A stretch of DNA of 64,000 bases from Verrucomicrobiota bacterium (GTDB taxonomy: Bacteria > Verrucomicrobiota > Verrucomicrobiia > Opitutales > Opitutaceae): assembly GCA_014584295.1 (NCBI GenBank), contig JACTNC010000053.1:124001-188000 (forward strand), written 5' to 3'. The first letter of the stretch is position 1; the number at the start of each line of letters is the position of its first letter. Below, piece after piece: positions 37,804 to 49,680 of this stretch. The notes under the pieces were generated by a model that was given only the letters and a program-made list of their open reading frames with translations, searched no databases and was not told the DNA's origin. Made by a program: the position numbers and the translations under genes.

Positions 37804-39885
37804 ATGATCGGTCTGCGCGACGATTCGGAGTTTTCCGCCATCCCTCCAACACGCCCCGGCCCGGTGTGCGCGTTGACGTCCACGCTTTTCACGGAAGGCG
37901 GCATCCTCCAGTCCGCGCTTCGACTCGAATATCGCCCGCAGCAGGCCCAAATGGCATCCGCAGTTGCGCGCGCAATGACCGAGGATCTTCCTCTGCTCTT
38001 CGAGGCCGGCACCGGCGTGGGCAAGTCCCTCGCCTATCTGCTCCCGGGTATCGTTCATGCCGTCGACCAGAAGCGGCAGATGATTGTGTCCACCCACACA
38101 ATCTCCCTCCAGGAACAACTTCAAACCAAGGACCTTCCCCTTTGCCGACGCGTGCTTTCCGCGGCGCCCGGGCATGAAACCTACGCCGCATTCAAGAGCT
38201 GCGTGCTCCTCGGAAAGGGCAACTACCTTTGTACCACCCGGCTATCCCACGCCCTTGCGGATCGATCTTCGCTCCTTCCGGATGACGAATACGGGGAGCT
38301 GCAGCGGATCGCCGCCTGGGCGGAGAAATCAGAAACCGGATTGCGCCATGATCTGAAACCGCCCCCACGCCCCGAAGTCTGGGATCTGGTGAATGCAGAC
38401 TCGTCCGCGTGCACGCGCAAACACTGCAATGGAAGCGAGTGTTTCTACCAACGTGCACGCGCGCGGCTGCGCGACGCTCATGTCATCATTGTCAACCACG
38501 CCCTGCTCTTTGCGCTGATCAACGCAGGCGGTGCTCGTGTTGCGGCCGGAAAGCGCGATGCACGCGGGGTGCTTTTCCCCGACGATTTTGTCGTCCTCGA
38601 CGAAGCCCACACGGTGCCGGAAGTCGCCAGCGACAATTTTGGTCTTCACCTCAGCAGCTACGGCATTGAGCGCGCGCTAAAGTATCTCTTCAACCCAAGG
38701 ACAAAGCGCGGATTGTTCCGCAAACACTCTCTTGATCCCGGTCCCCAGCTCGTCATCAATGCCCTCGAAGCTTCCCAGTTCTTTTTCAGCAGCCTGGCCG
38801 GCACCCTGCTTTCCCAGCGTGCGATTGCTCGTCTAAGAGAAGGCGGCAGCATTGAGCCTCTCCTCGAAGGCCCGCTGAGCGCACTGGATCGGCATCTCGC
38901 GAAGCTCGCAGACAAGCTAGACGAAGGTCTCGAACGCGACGAGTTGCTCGAACAACGAACACGGATCAAGGCCCTCCAAGCTGGCATTTCCGAGTGGTTG
39001 AACCTGGGGGACGCCGGCAGCGTTTACTGGGCCGAACGCAGTGGCAGGCGGCAAACAATTGTGACACTCCGAAGTGCACCGCTGGATGTCGCGCCCCACC
39101 TTCGCAAGCACCTGTTCGGATGCAGCACCAGCGTGATCTGCACCAGCGCGACACTCGAAATCGCCGGAAGCCTTGAATCGTTCGGCCGAAAGATTGGCGC
39201 TGAGGGCGCGGTCGCCACCGCCGTCGCCTCCCCGTTCGACTACAAGCGGAACATGCGCGTCTATATCGCCCAGGATGTGCCGCCGCCAACGCGCGATGAC
39301 GCACGCCTTGCATTGGATGTCCTGACAGACTACGTGGGTTTTTGCGTGCGAAAGGTTCCAGGCGGCACACTCGTTCTTTTCACGAGCTATTCGGACATGC
39401 GCGCAGTTGCCCAGTCTCTCGGCGACGAACTTCGCGGGCAGGGACGCACTCTTTTGATGCAGGGAGAGTCACTCTCACGCACGGAACTCGCGAAGGAAAT
39501 GCGCCGGGCGGGAGACGCCGTCCTCTTCGGCACCGAGAGTTTCTGGACCGGCGTCGATGTTCCGGGCAGCGCCCTATCCCAGGTCATCGTGACTCGACTG
39601 CCATTCGATCCACCCACGCATCCGCTGCTCGAGGCACAGTGCGACGCCATTCGCGAAGCCGGCGGAAATCCCTTCGCCGAACTGACGCTGCCTGCATCGA
39701 TCATCAAGTTCAGGCAGGGCGTCGGGCGCCTCATTCGAACCGCCACGGATCGAGGGATCATCACCATCCTCGATTCGCGCGTTCTCGCGAAGACCTACGG
39801 CAGACTCTTTCTGAACGCCCTGCCTCAACCGCATTTCGTCAGAATCTCGCGAGAAGACCGGGACGAAAAATTCGTGGCACCGTGA
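37804..39885 (+). CDS. dinG: DinG-like ATP-dependent DNA helicase
   Basis: A 693-residue superfamily 2 XPD/DinG helicase. Motif I is EAGTGVGKSLAYLLP near residue 68, DEAH is in DDFVVLDEAH, and motif VI is in FRQGVGRLIRTATDRG. Four cysteines suited to an iron-sulphur cluster lie between motifs Ia and II (NYLC, SSAC, KHC, SEC). It unwinds DNA in repair and replication-conflict resolution by family knowledge. It follows the L,D-transpeptidase gene by nine bases and is followed by a small TPR gene, so a three-gene unit is likely. Confidence 0.93.
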   Translation: MIGLRDDSEFSAIPPTRPGPVCALTSTLFTEGGILQSALRLEYRPQQAQMASAVARAMTEDLPLLFEAGTGVGKSLAYLLPGIVHAVDQKRQMIVSTHTISLQEQLQTKDLPLCRRVLSAAPGHETYAAFKSCVLLGKGNYLCTTRLSHALADRSSLLPDDEYGELQRIAAWAEKSETGLRHDLKPPPRPEVWDLVNADSSACTRKHCNGSECFYQRARARLRDAHVIIVNHALLFALINAGGARVAAGKRDARGVLFPDDFVVLDEAHTVPEVASDNFGLHLSSYGIERALKYLFNPRTKRGLFRKHSLDPGPQLVINALEASQFFFSSLAGTLLSQRAIARLREGGSIEPLLEGPLSALDRHLAKLADKLDEGLERDELLEQRTRIKALQAGISEWLNLGDAGSVYWAERSGRRQTIVTLRSAPLDVAPHLRKHLFGCSTSVICTSATLEIAGSLESFGRKIGAEGAVATAVASPFDYKRNMRVYIAQDVPPPTRDDARLALDVLTDYVGFCVRKVPGGTLVLFTSYSDMRAVAQSLGDELRGQGRTLLMQGESLSRTELAKEMRRAGDAVLFGTESFWTGVDVPGSALSQVIVTRLPFDPPTHPLLEAQCDAIREAGGNPFAELTLPASIIKFRQGVGRLIRTATDRGIITILDSRVLAKTYGRLFLNALPQPHFVRISREDRDEKFVAP

Positions 39886-39930
39886 TCAGCGGCTCCATCG
39901 AAAGCGTTCCCGATCGGTCCCATTTCTCCC

Positions 39931-40251
39931 ATGGACAGAATTGCCCACTTCTCAAAGCTCGTCGATCAACAGCCCGACAACATACTTTTCCGCTTCAGCC
40001 TCGCGCAGGCACTTGTGGCCGCTGGACGCTCGGCGGACGCTGAGCTCCATCTCCGCCGGTGTGCAGATGCGAAATCGGACTGGATGATTCCCCGCATTGA
40101 ACTTGGGAAAATTCTCCTGTCCCGAGGCCAATTCGACGAAGCCAGATCGATCCTCACTGTCGCCCTCAAATTGGCCATCGAGCAAAATCACGAGAACCCG
40201 GCGGAAGAGGTGCGAAACCTGCTCGCGAGCCTTGAACACCGGACAGGCTGA
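39931..40251 (+). CDS. small tetratricopeptide-repeat protein
   Basis: A 106-residue, fully helical protein of about two and a half TPR units (FRFSLAQALVAAGRSADAELHL, PRIELGKILLSRGQFDEARSIL). It has no signal peptide or other domain and probably is a protein-binding adaptor. It lies 45 bases after the helicase gene and before a strong terminator at about 40.37 kb. Specific partner unknown. Confidence 0.8.
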   Translation: MDRIAHFSKLVDQQPDNILFRFSLAQALVAAGRSADAELHLRRCADAKSDWMIPRIELGKILLSRGQFDEARSILTVALKLAIEQNHENPAEEVRNLLASLEHRTG

Positions 40252-42989
<2,738 letters not shown>

Positions 42990-43133
42990 TCCCATCTCCC
43001 AGGCAGTCGGGACGCCCAGGGCATATCTTGTCACCGGATGGTCCTTGCGTCGGTGACGTAAATCACCGTGTCCGGAGGCGTCCTGCGGGATTGCCATCGA
43101 CAACACACGCGTGGGGCGTTGCAGTGCGGACGT

Positions 43134-43814
43134 ATGGGGCAACTCGATCACTTGTTTTCCAGAAACCGGGACTGGTCGGAGACAATCAGACGGCATGATC
43201 CCACTTTCTTTGAGAAGCTTTCCCAGCAGCAGTCGCCTGAGTACCTGTGGATTGGATGCTCGGACAGTCGCGTTCCCGCCAACGAGATCGTCAATCTGCT
43301 CCCTGGAGAACTCTTCGTTCATCGGAATATTGCCAACCTGGTCATCCATACGGACCTGAACTGTCTTTCTGTGATGCAGTTCGCCGTCGATCTGCTCAAG
43401 GTCAGGCACATCATGGTGGTGGGACACTATGGCTGCAGTGGAGTACGCACGGCCCTGCGGTGCGACAGGATCGGACTCGCAGACAACTGGCTGCGCCATG
43501 TCCAGGACATCTGCGAACGTCACAAATCCTGCGTGCACGCGCAGTCCGGCGAAAAGGGACGCATCAACACGCTGTGTGAGCTCAATGTCGTCGAGCAGGT
43601 CGTGAATGTCTGTCAGACCACGATTGTGCGGGATGCCTGGGATCGCGGCCAGCCCCTGACAATTCACAGTTGGATTTACGCGCTCTCTGACGGCATCATT
43701 CGAAATCTGGGAATGAGCGTGTCTTCCTACGACCAGCTTGAAGCTCAGTACAAGGGCGCGCTTGCGGCCATCAATGCGGGAAAAATCCGCAACGTGACCG
43801 AAGGGCTGGACTGA
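43134..43814 (+). CDS. can: beta-class carbonic anhydrase
   Basis: A 226-residue zinc enzyme interconverting CO2 and bicarbonate. ATG 43134 puts the metal ligands at C42, H98 and C101 with D44 and R46 (GCSDSR, GHYGCSG), in register with the E. coli Can enzyme. The frame is open to 43068 but lacks conservation there. A short hairpin overlaps the stop codon. It is a single gene, convergent with the VWA protein gene. Confidence 0.95.
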   Translation: MGQLDHLFSRNRDWSETIRRHDPTFFEKLSQQQSPEYLWIGCSDSRVPANEIVNLLPGELFVHRNIANLVIHTDLNCLSVMQFAVDLLKVRHIMVVGHYGCSGVRTALRCDRIGLADNWLRHVQDICERHKSCVHAQSGEKGRINTLCELNVVEQVVNVCQTTIVRDAWDRGQPLTIHSWIYALSDGIIRNLGMSVSSYDQLEAQYKGALAAINAGKIRNVTEGLD

Positions 43815-43830
43815 CGCCGTCTTGCGTCAG
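43811..43830 (+). terminator. hairpin at the end of can
   Basis: A perfect 7-base-pair stem CTGACGC / GCGTCAG with loop CGTCTT overlaps the can stop codon. There is no T tract; it may be a weak terminator in a convergent intergenic gap. Confidence 0.4.
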
Positions 43831-43896
43831 CCCATTCGCGCGCCTCCGGCAGAGGCCATGAATCACCGGGACGCGGAAAGATCGGAGCGCCAAGCT

Positions 43897-45804
43897 CTAC
43901 ATGTGCTCCTCGTAGGTGATGTCTATCTTGGAGGTAAATGCCTTTTTTTTGGCCGCACCCTGAAACCGTATGCTGTGCGTGCGCTCATCGTAGACAAATC
44001 CGTTCAGGGGATCCTCCGGTATTTCCACGCCATCCACCAGGACGCGGAAGCTCTTCCTGTAGAGGGTCGCCGTCACCGGGACGGGCTCCAACGCAACCGC
44101 AACGGTGTCGGCAATTCGGTCGCCAAGCGCCGCAAGCTGGGCCGAGAAATCCGACTCGATGTTGAGTACGGTACCGCCCGTAAGCTCAGCCGCACGCCGA
44201 TGGGAGATGTTGTCAGGAGCAACCACGGCCTGCATTTCGACATTTCCGCGCTTGTTTCCCTTGGCGATGACGAATGGCCGCAGGACCCAGTCGTGAATGT
44301 AGCTGTCCAATGTCTGGCGCGCGGATGGGTTGCGGGCGTTGTACTGTCTGATGAGGTCCGGAAGTTTTCCGTCCTCAACCCACTCCGCACGACGGGTGCC
44401 ATCCCGCAGGACCTTCCAGGTGGCCATGCGTGTCTCCTCTTCATCCATGAAAAACACCACGAATGTCGCCGCATCTGGCCTGAGGAATGTGTGCTGCTTG
44501 TTGTAGTAACCCGCGACAAAATTGTACACCGCAGTGAATGCAGTGCGATTGCTGTCGCCGTTTGTACCCACCTTGACGAGTTCGGAAAAGATTCCGTCCG
44601 GAGTCTCGCGGGTGACCCACGGCTGGGACATGACAGGCAGCGAAACCAGGAGGCCATTGCTCGCCACCCGCTTGGTGAGCGACTTCGGTCGGCCGCGCCG
44701 GTCAAGCACGGGATTACCCTTCGCATCCAGCTCGATTGAACGTACCTCCTTGTAATACCTCGCACCACTCCATCCTCCCCGTGAGTCCTTGTTTACAAAA
44801 TCGGTGGTCAGCACGCCGATCCTGTAGTCGAGGTCGCGGGTATCAAACAATCGCCGGAAGCGGCTGAGGTTTTCCGCGAGCCTGGCCTGATGCGCGGCCA
44901 TGGAAGGCGAGTTATTGATGACAAAAACGAGATCCACCTCCCGGCTGCGCGAGCGATCCGCCACAATGTGTTTCTTGATCCGTATCGGCTCGACATTGAT
45001 GGTCACCGTGTTCTCCGCCCCAAGGTGGGGATTGTTTTCATCGGTTGTGTAGTACTTCAGATGATCCTCTCCTATGAACCCGGGGTTTGGGGAATAGGTC
45101 AGTTGCCCCGTGAGGCGATCGAGCTTCGCGGTACCGTTCTTCGGTCTGGCCGCGTCATCCAGCACGTACACAGGCCGCGCACCGACTATCGACAGGCGAT
45201 CTGCTTCCGACATGAAGTCCTCGTGACTTGGCAGCTTCTGGCTGACCTGCGTGTTCGGCCGCGTGGTGAGCGTAACGCCGCTGACATTAAGAACGCGCCC
45301 CCGATCCGCACTCACTTCGAACTTCTGGAGTTCGACGGGCGGCGGCGGTTTCACCGTAACCAGAACCCTGTTCTTATAAACCAGCCCAGACGTCTCATTC
45401 CTGACGCTGTAACCGAAGGAATCCGGCCCTACATAGTCTTCCTGCGGGCGATAGGCAAAATAACCGAGACGCGACGTGGTGTTCTTGAATACGTCCGTGT
45501 CATCGCCCCCTGCCAATCCCACGCGTCCAAATTTCGGCGGATCCGTAATCGTGTACACCAGATCGCCGCTCGTATCCGGAGTGACCATTTCCTTCGACAC
45601 GACAAACTGTCCGTGCACACCCGTCCCTTCCGCCTCAATTTCCATCGGCTGGTTCGAAACAATGGTGAGGTTGTCCTGCGACTTTCCCACATCCTGGGAG
45701 AACCCCGGCGCTGCCAACAGCAGCCATGCGAGAACAAATTCCCACAGCCGCGGTACGGGAAGAAACGGAGATGGCTTCGAAACGAGCAGATCAATGCAAC
45801 GCAT
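43897..45804 (-). CDS. secreted VWA-like protein with Ig/cadherin-like repeats
   Basis: A 635-residue protein with an N-terminal hydrophobic segment (LWEFVLAWLLLAAPGFSQ) that looks like a signal peptide. Two beta-rich repeats of the cadherin-like/Big type follow (RPQEDYVGPDSFGYSVR and YSPNPGFIGEDHLKYYT). From about residue 290 comes a von Willebrand factor A-like domain (EVDLVFVINNSPSM). The usual first MIDAS aspartate (DxSxS) is N297 here, so metal binding may be altered. It is probably an extracellular adhesion or scaffold protein; no LPxTG-type or PEP-CTERM signal is seen. No operon partner. Confidence 0.7.
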   Translation of the reverse strand: MRCIDLLVSKPSPFLPVPRLWEFVLAWLLLAAPGFSQDVGKSQDNLTIVSNQPMEIEAEGTGVHGQFVVSKEMVTPDTSGDLVYTITDPPKFGRVGLAGGDDTDVFKNTTSRLGYFAYRPQEDYVGPDSFGYSVRNETSGLVYKNRVLVTVKPPPPVELQKFEVSADRGRVLNVSGVTLTTRPNTQVSQKLPSHEDFMSEADRLSIVGARPVYVLDDAARPKNGTAKLDRLTGQLTYSPNPGFIGEDHLKYYTTDENNPHLGAENTVTINVEPIRIKKHIVADRSRSREVDLVFVINNSPSMAAHQARLAENLSRFRRLFDTRDLDYRIGVLTTDFVNKDSRGGWSGARYYKEVRSIELDAKGNPVLDRRGRPKSLTKRVASNGLLVSLPVMSQPWVTRETPDGIFSELVKVGTNGDSNRTAFTAVYNFVAGYYNKQHTFLRPDAATFVVFFMDEEETRMATWKVLRDGTRRAEWVEDGKLPDLIRQYNARNPSARQTLDSYIHDWVLRPFVIAKGNKRGNVEMQAVVAPDNISHRRAAELTGGTVLNIESDFSAQLAALGDRIADTVAVALEPVPVTATLYRKSFRVLVDGVEIPEDPLNGFVYDERTHSIRFQGAAKKKAFTSKIDITYEEHM

Positions 45805-46014
45805 AGAAATAAACGGTCAACGCAACTCAGACTTGGTTCCCGACAGCGGGGTAAATCGCCCGCATTTAAGCCTACCTCCGTCTGTTGGAAAGACCAAACA
45901 TTCTCCTCTCATGGTTCTGAAAGGTCAGGGGAAACCCGCAGCTTACCCCGGAAACGCGAACAGGAAAGAACCCGACGACAGGAGTGATCCTTCGAAGCGG
46001 ACCCTAATGAGGGC

Positions 46015-46863
46015 TCATTCCTGCGCACCCGTCACCTGGCCTTCGCTGAGGCACCAGCCACCGTCGACTGCGAGCACCTGTCCGGTGACAAAGCGGGCGG
46101 CATCGGAGAGAAGAAAGACGGCAGCCCCATCACAATCATCCGGCCGCCCAATTCTTCCACCATCCAGGGGCTGCTTGGTCTTGATGAATGCGAGAATCTT
46201 TTCGTCGGTCGCAGCGCGGCGCGCCATAGGTGTCTCGACGAGGGCCGGCGCAATGACATTGAGGCGGATGTTGTTGCACGCATAGCGCGCGGCAACCGAC
46301 TGCGTGAATCCGATGATGCCGGCCTTTGCAGCCGCATAAACATGGGTGGAAAAGTAGGCAGGCGAAGGGGACATGCCGAGCACGGAACTCATGTTGAGAA
46401 CTGCTCCTCCTGTCCGTTGATCGATGAACTGACGCACAGCCGCCCGGTTCGAATAGATGAGCGATTGGAGATTCATCTCGAGAGTGGCTTTCACCCCGAC
46501 ATCGGTGATTTCATGGAGCGGCCCGTCGCCAAAACGACGCCCGCTGCCACCAGCGACGTGATACAGACCGTTGAAGGCTCCGAATTTTTCGATCGCTAGC
46601 GCGATGGCAGCCGGTGCATGTTCCGGATCGGCTGCATCGCCCGTATGAATCGCGGCACGGTCGCCAAGCGTATCCGCTGCAGCCCGCGCAGAATTTTCAT
46701 CTCTTCCCGTCAGGACCACACCCCTCGCCCCGGCCCCCAGCATCGCCCCGGCTGCCGAAAGGCCAATCCCGGTGGTTCCGCCGATAACAACAATCACTTT
46801 TCCGGACAAAGGCGCCATGGACATGCCAGCATGTTCAAGGTTTTCTCCGCGAGATTCAATCAT
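46015..46863 (-). CDS. SDR-family oxidoreductase
   Basis: A 282-residue short-chain dehydrogenase. The NAD(P)-binding GGTTGIG is near residue 30, NMSS and the YxxxK catalytic pair are in HVYAAAKAG, and DAARFVTGQVLAVDGGW is the usual C-terminal segment. ATG 46863 is taken; ATG 46824, just before the conserved PLSGKVIVVIGG, is equally possible. Substrate cannot be assigned; the ending matches 3-oxoacyl-ACP reductase-like members. Isolated gene, between the VWA gene and glnA, all on the minus strand. Confidence 0.88.
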   Translation of the reverse strand: MIESRGENLEHAGMSMAPLSGKVIVVIGGTTGIGLSAAGAMLGAGARGVVLTGRDENSARAAADTLGDRAAIHTGDAADPEHAPAAIALAIEKFGAFNGLYHVAGGSGRRFGDGPLHEITDVGVKATLEMNLQSLIYSNRAAVRQFIDQRTGGAVLNMSSVLGMSPSPAYFSTHVYAAAKAGIIGFTQSVAARYACNNIRLNVIAPALVETPMARRAATDEKILAFIKTKQPLDGGRIGRPDDCDGAAVFLLSDAARFVTGQVLAVDGGWCLSEGQVTGAQE

Positions 46864-47016
46864 TGGAATATCGCTGGATAAAACAACTGGTATGATAGTG
46901 ATCGCGGGACACGCCCCTCTCCCCGAACTTCCTTGAGTTCATGTCAGCGTTTATGGCGCGCCCCCTCACACGACACCGCTGGCGGGAGACAGGTATCCGT
47001 CGCTTCCCCAGGGCAC

Positions 47017-47063
47017 AAAAAAGCGGGCGTTTGCGGTGAATTCAACCGCTCACAACGCCCGCT
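47017..47063 (-). terminator. composite terminator of glnA
   Basis: On the minus strand AGCGGGCGTT pairs with AACGCCCGCT (10 base pairs) around a 22-base region that contains a further GCGGT/ACCGC hairpin, followed at once by TTTTTT. It is about 50 bases after the glnA stop. Confidence 0.8.
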
Positions 47064-47113
47064 CCGATTTGAAATCCGCCTCCGCGGATCCCAGGAACCT
47101 GTTCAGGAAAATC

Positions 47114-48148
47114 CTAGGCCGTGGGAACCGTCTGGATTGTCCTGATGATTCTGCCAGCCACGAGATAGGGATCGGCTGCCGAATTTGGCCGGCGATCCTC
47201 GAGGTATCCGCGATAGCCATTGTTGATGAAGCTGTGCGGGATGCGGATCGATGCGCCTCGATCGGCCAGACCGTAGGAGAATTTGTCGATCGACTGGGTT
47301 TCATGAAGTCCGGTCAATCGAAGGTGGTTGTCCGGACCATAGACCGCGATGTGTTCGTCGCGATGCTTGTCAAAGGCGGCCATGAGCCTCTCGAAGTACG
47401 CCTTTCCGCCCACCTCGCGAAGATGTTTCGTCGAAAAATTGCAATGCATTCCGGAGCCATTCCAATCCAGCGGACGACCCCACTCTCCACGAACGGGTTT
47501 GCAGCCCCACTCGATGTCAATGCCGTAGCCCTCACACAGGCGGCTCAGGATATAACGGGCGACCCACATCTGGTCTGCTGCATTCTTTGAACCTTTTCCA
47601 AATATCTGAAACTCCCACTGGCCCTTGGCCACCTCCGCATTGATTCCCTCGATGTTGATCCCTGCCGCAATACACAGATCGATGTGTTCCTCGACAATCT
47701 TCCGCGCCACGTTGCCGACGTTGCGGTAGCCCACGCCCGTGTAATACGGCCCTTGCGGAGCCGGATAGCCATCGACGGGGAAACCCAGCGGACGTCCGTT
47801 CTGAAAGAAAAAGTACTCCTGCTCAAATCCGAACCAGGTATCCGGGTCGTCCGGGATGGTTGCCCGCGAATTTGAGGGGTGCGGTTCACCCTTGGGCATC
47901 AGGACCTCTGACATCACCAGAAATGCGTTCTTGCGCGTGACGTCCGGATAGAGCGCCACGGGCTTGAGCTGGCAGTCCGAGCTCTTTCCTTCAGCCTGCT
48001 GGGTAGAACTCCCGTCAAATCCCCAGATGGGGAGATCCCCGAGCTTGAGGGACGAGACATCGCCGTCGATTATCTTGGTCTTGCTGCGCAAGCCAGCCAA
48101 CGGGGTATATCCGTCGAGCCAGATGTATTCCAGTTTGATTTTCGCCAT
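47114..48148 (-). CDS. glnA: glutamine synthetase type II
   Basis: A 344-residue glutamine synthetase of the short, eukaryote-like GSII class, making glutamine from glutamate, ammonia and ATP. Signatures include LPIWGFDGSSTQQAEG, WFGFEQEYFFF, GQWEFQIFG, the GSGMHCNFSTKHLR and RGASIRIP segments and the final YLEDRRPNSAADPYLV. GSI, the usual bacterial form, would be about 470 residues with an adenylylation tyrosine; neither applies here. It is a single gene with its own terminator. Confidence 0.96.
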   Translation of the reverse strand: MAKIKLEYIWLDGYTPLAGLRSKTKIIDGDVSSLKLGDLPIWGFDGSSTQQAEGKSSDCQLKPVALYPDVTRKNAFLVMSEVLMPKGEPHPSNSRATIPDDPDTWFGFEQEYFFFQNGRPLGFPVDGYPAPQGPYYTGVGYRNVGNVARKIVEEHIDLCIAAGINIEGINAEVAKGQWEFQIFGKGSKNAADQMWVARYILSRLCEGYGIDIEWGCKPVRGEWGRPLDWNGSGMHCNFSTKHLREVGGKAYFERLMAAFDKHRDEHIAVYGPDNHLRLTGLHETQSIDKFSYGLADRGASIRIPHSFINNGYRGYLEDRRPNSAADPYLVAGRIIRTIQTVPTA

Positions 48149-48365
48149 GATGGGTGTGTTTCAGGAAGATGTGAAAGGACGTCCTAGTTGAAGCGCAAGA
48201 AGCACCGCAGACGCCAGCGCGAACAAGCAAAGCACCTTGCATGCCAAGGATCTTGCAAGATCCATTTCATCTCTTGTTTGAGAAAAATTGCTCAGAGTTG
48301 ATGCCGGGTATGCCATTTTCCCCCCTTGCCTCGCTCTATTTCACCCTAAACTGTCCACTTTTGAG

Positions 48366-48797
48366 ATGCACGAGGTCAAAGACACTCAGCGGGCAATTGT
48401 GAGAATCGGCTATGACGGCCGGGTGCACAAGACGTTCCGTGGCCCTCTGGCCAAGGAAAGGTTCGATAACGAGGTCATGGTGCTCAAGCACCTCGAAGAC
48501 CGAGGCTGCAATTTCGTTCCTCGCCTCCTTGATGCAGACTCCGGGCAACTCAAGATAATCACAACCAATTGCGGCCGCATCGTCGAGCACTTGGATCCCA
48601 AGCGCATGGCAGAGCTGTTCGGCGAGCTCAAGGCCTACGGTGTTCGCCATGAGGACCCTTTCATGCGGAACATAACCTACCGGACATCCGACGGCCGGTT
48701 CTGCATCATCGACTTCGAGTTCGCCACCTTGCTCGACGACCAGGGCAATCCGGTAACGGTTTCTCCGACACCGCCTGCAGATGCCAACGCCTTGTGA
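48366..48797 (+). CDS. minimal kinase-like protein
   Basis: A 143-residue protein with compressed kinase motifs: K22 in HKTFRGP (beta3-lysine position), E36 in RFDNEVMVLKHL (alphaC-glutamate), a catalytic-loop-like RHEDPFMRN (H95, D97, N102) and IIDFEFA (D116) for the metal-binding DFG position. This is about half the size of RIO/APH kinases and lacks a visible glycine-rich loop, so it may be a pseudokinase or a very small active kinase. ATG 48366 is preferred over an upstream open frame to 48288. Its end overlaps the PP2C gene by 17 bases. Confidence 0.7.
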   Translation: MHEVKDTQRAIVRIGYDGRVHKTFRGPLAKERFDNEVMVLKHLEDRGCNFVPRLLDADSGQLKIITTNCGRIVEHLDPKRMAELFGELKAYGVRHEDPFMRNITYRTSDGRFCIIDFEFATLLDDQGNPVTVSPTPPADANAL

Positions 48798-49680
48798 CAC
48801 CCCTTCCGCAGCCGTGAAACAGGATCCACTCTTTCGTCCCACCTCCTCCCTGCCGATCGTACGATGGTCAGGCATCACCGACAGGGGACGTGTCCGAGAA
48901 AACAACGAAGATGCGTTCCTAGCCCTGGTCATAGACGCCCACGAAGTTCGCTATCTCGGTAAGACAGGTGAGGCGTCGCTTGCCACAAACGACTTCGTCT
49001 TTGCCGTCAGCGATGGAATGGGGGGCGCCAAGTCTGGAGAAATAGCAAGCAGGCTCGCCGTGGATCGAATCACGCAATTGCTTCCGCCCATTGTGCGCCG
49101 TTCACAGACTAGCCAGCCCGAAGCCCGCATCGAAGTGCTTGGAAAGCTGTTCGCGTCCATCCATCAGGACCTGACATATCTCGGCCGCAGCTACGAGGAA
49201 TGCGCCGGTATGGGTGCAACCTTGAGCCTGTGTTGGGTCGCCCACGACCAGATCTATTTTGCACACGTTGGCGACAGCCGGATCTATCATTTTCCAGTCG
49301 CCGGAGGATGCATCCAACTCACCAATGATCACAACCATGTGGGCTGGCTTCGCCGCACGGGCCGGATCAATGAACGTGAAGCCCGGTCCCATCCGATGCG
49401 TCATACTCTGCACCAAGCCATGGGAGCAGGCATCCGAAATATCGATCCGCAACTTGGCGTGGCCCCCTATTCCCTCGGCGATCGGTTTCTGCTCTGCTCC
49501 GACGGTGTCACCGATGGACTCTGGGATCGGAATCTGGACGAGTTGATCCGGGAATCTCCGTCATCCTCGGGAAAATCAGTTGCCCAGCGCATTGTTGAGG
49601 AAGCGGTTGAAAAATCCGGCCGCGACAACGCGACGGCTCTGGTCGTCGAGTTTCTTCCGCCAGAATCTCCGGCCTCATGA
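48781..49680 (+). CDS. PP2C-family serine/threonine phosphatase
   Basis: A 299-residue metal-dependent phosphatase. Motifs: GRVRENNEDA (E43, D44), AVSDGMGGAKSGEIAS (D78), HVGDSRIYHF, LCSDGVTDGLWD and GRDNATALVVEF, covering all metal-binding aspartates. Such enzymes reverse Ser/Thr phosphorylation. The start overlaps the kinase-like gene and the end overlaps the next gene by four bases, so kinase-like, phosphatase and cyclotransferase-like proteins are made from one message. The conserved part begins at about residue 30. Confidence 0.93.
   Translation: MPTPCDTPSAAVKQDPLFRPTSSLPIVRWSGITDRGRVRENNEDAFLALVIDAHEVRYLGKTGEASLATNDFVFAVSDGMGGAKSGEIASRLAVDRITQLLPPIVRRSQTSQPEARIEVLGKLFASIHQDLTYLGRSYEECAGMGATLSLCWVAHDQIYFAHVGDSRIYHFPVAGGCIQLTNDHNHVGWLRRTGRINEREARSHPMRHTLHQAMGAGIRNIDPQLGVAPYSLGDRFLLCSDGVTDGLWDRNLDELIRESPSSSGKSVAQRIVEEAVEKSGRDNATALVVEFLPPESPAS

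Noticed and set aside
43822-44739. 305-residue plus-strand frame opposite the VWA gene C-terminal half
   Set aside because: Shadow frame without motif or plausible start site.
44890-45987. 365-residue plus-strand frame opposite the VWA protein gene
   Set aside because: Basic, low-complexity antisense translation; the minus-strand gene has signal peptide and domains.
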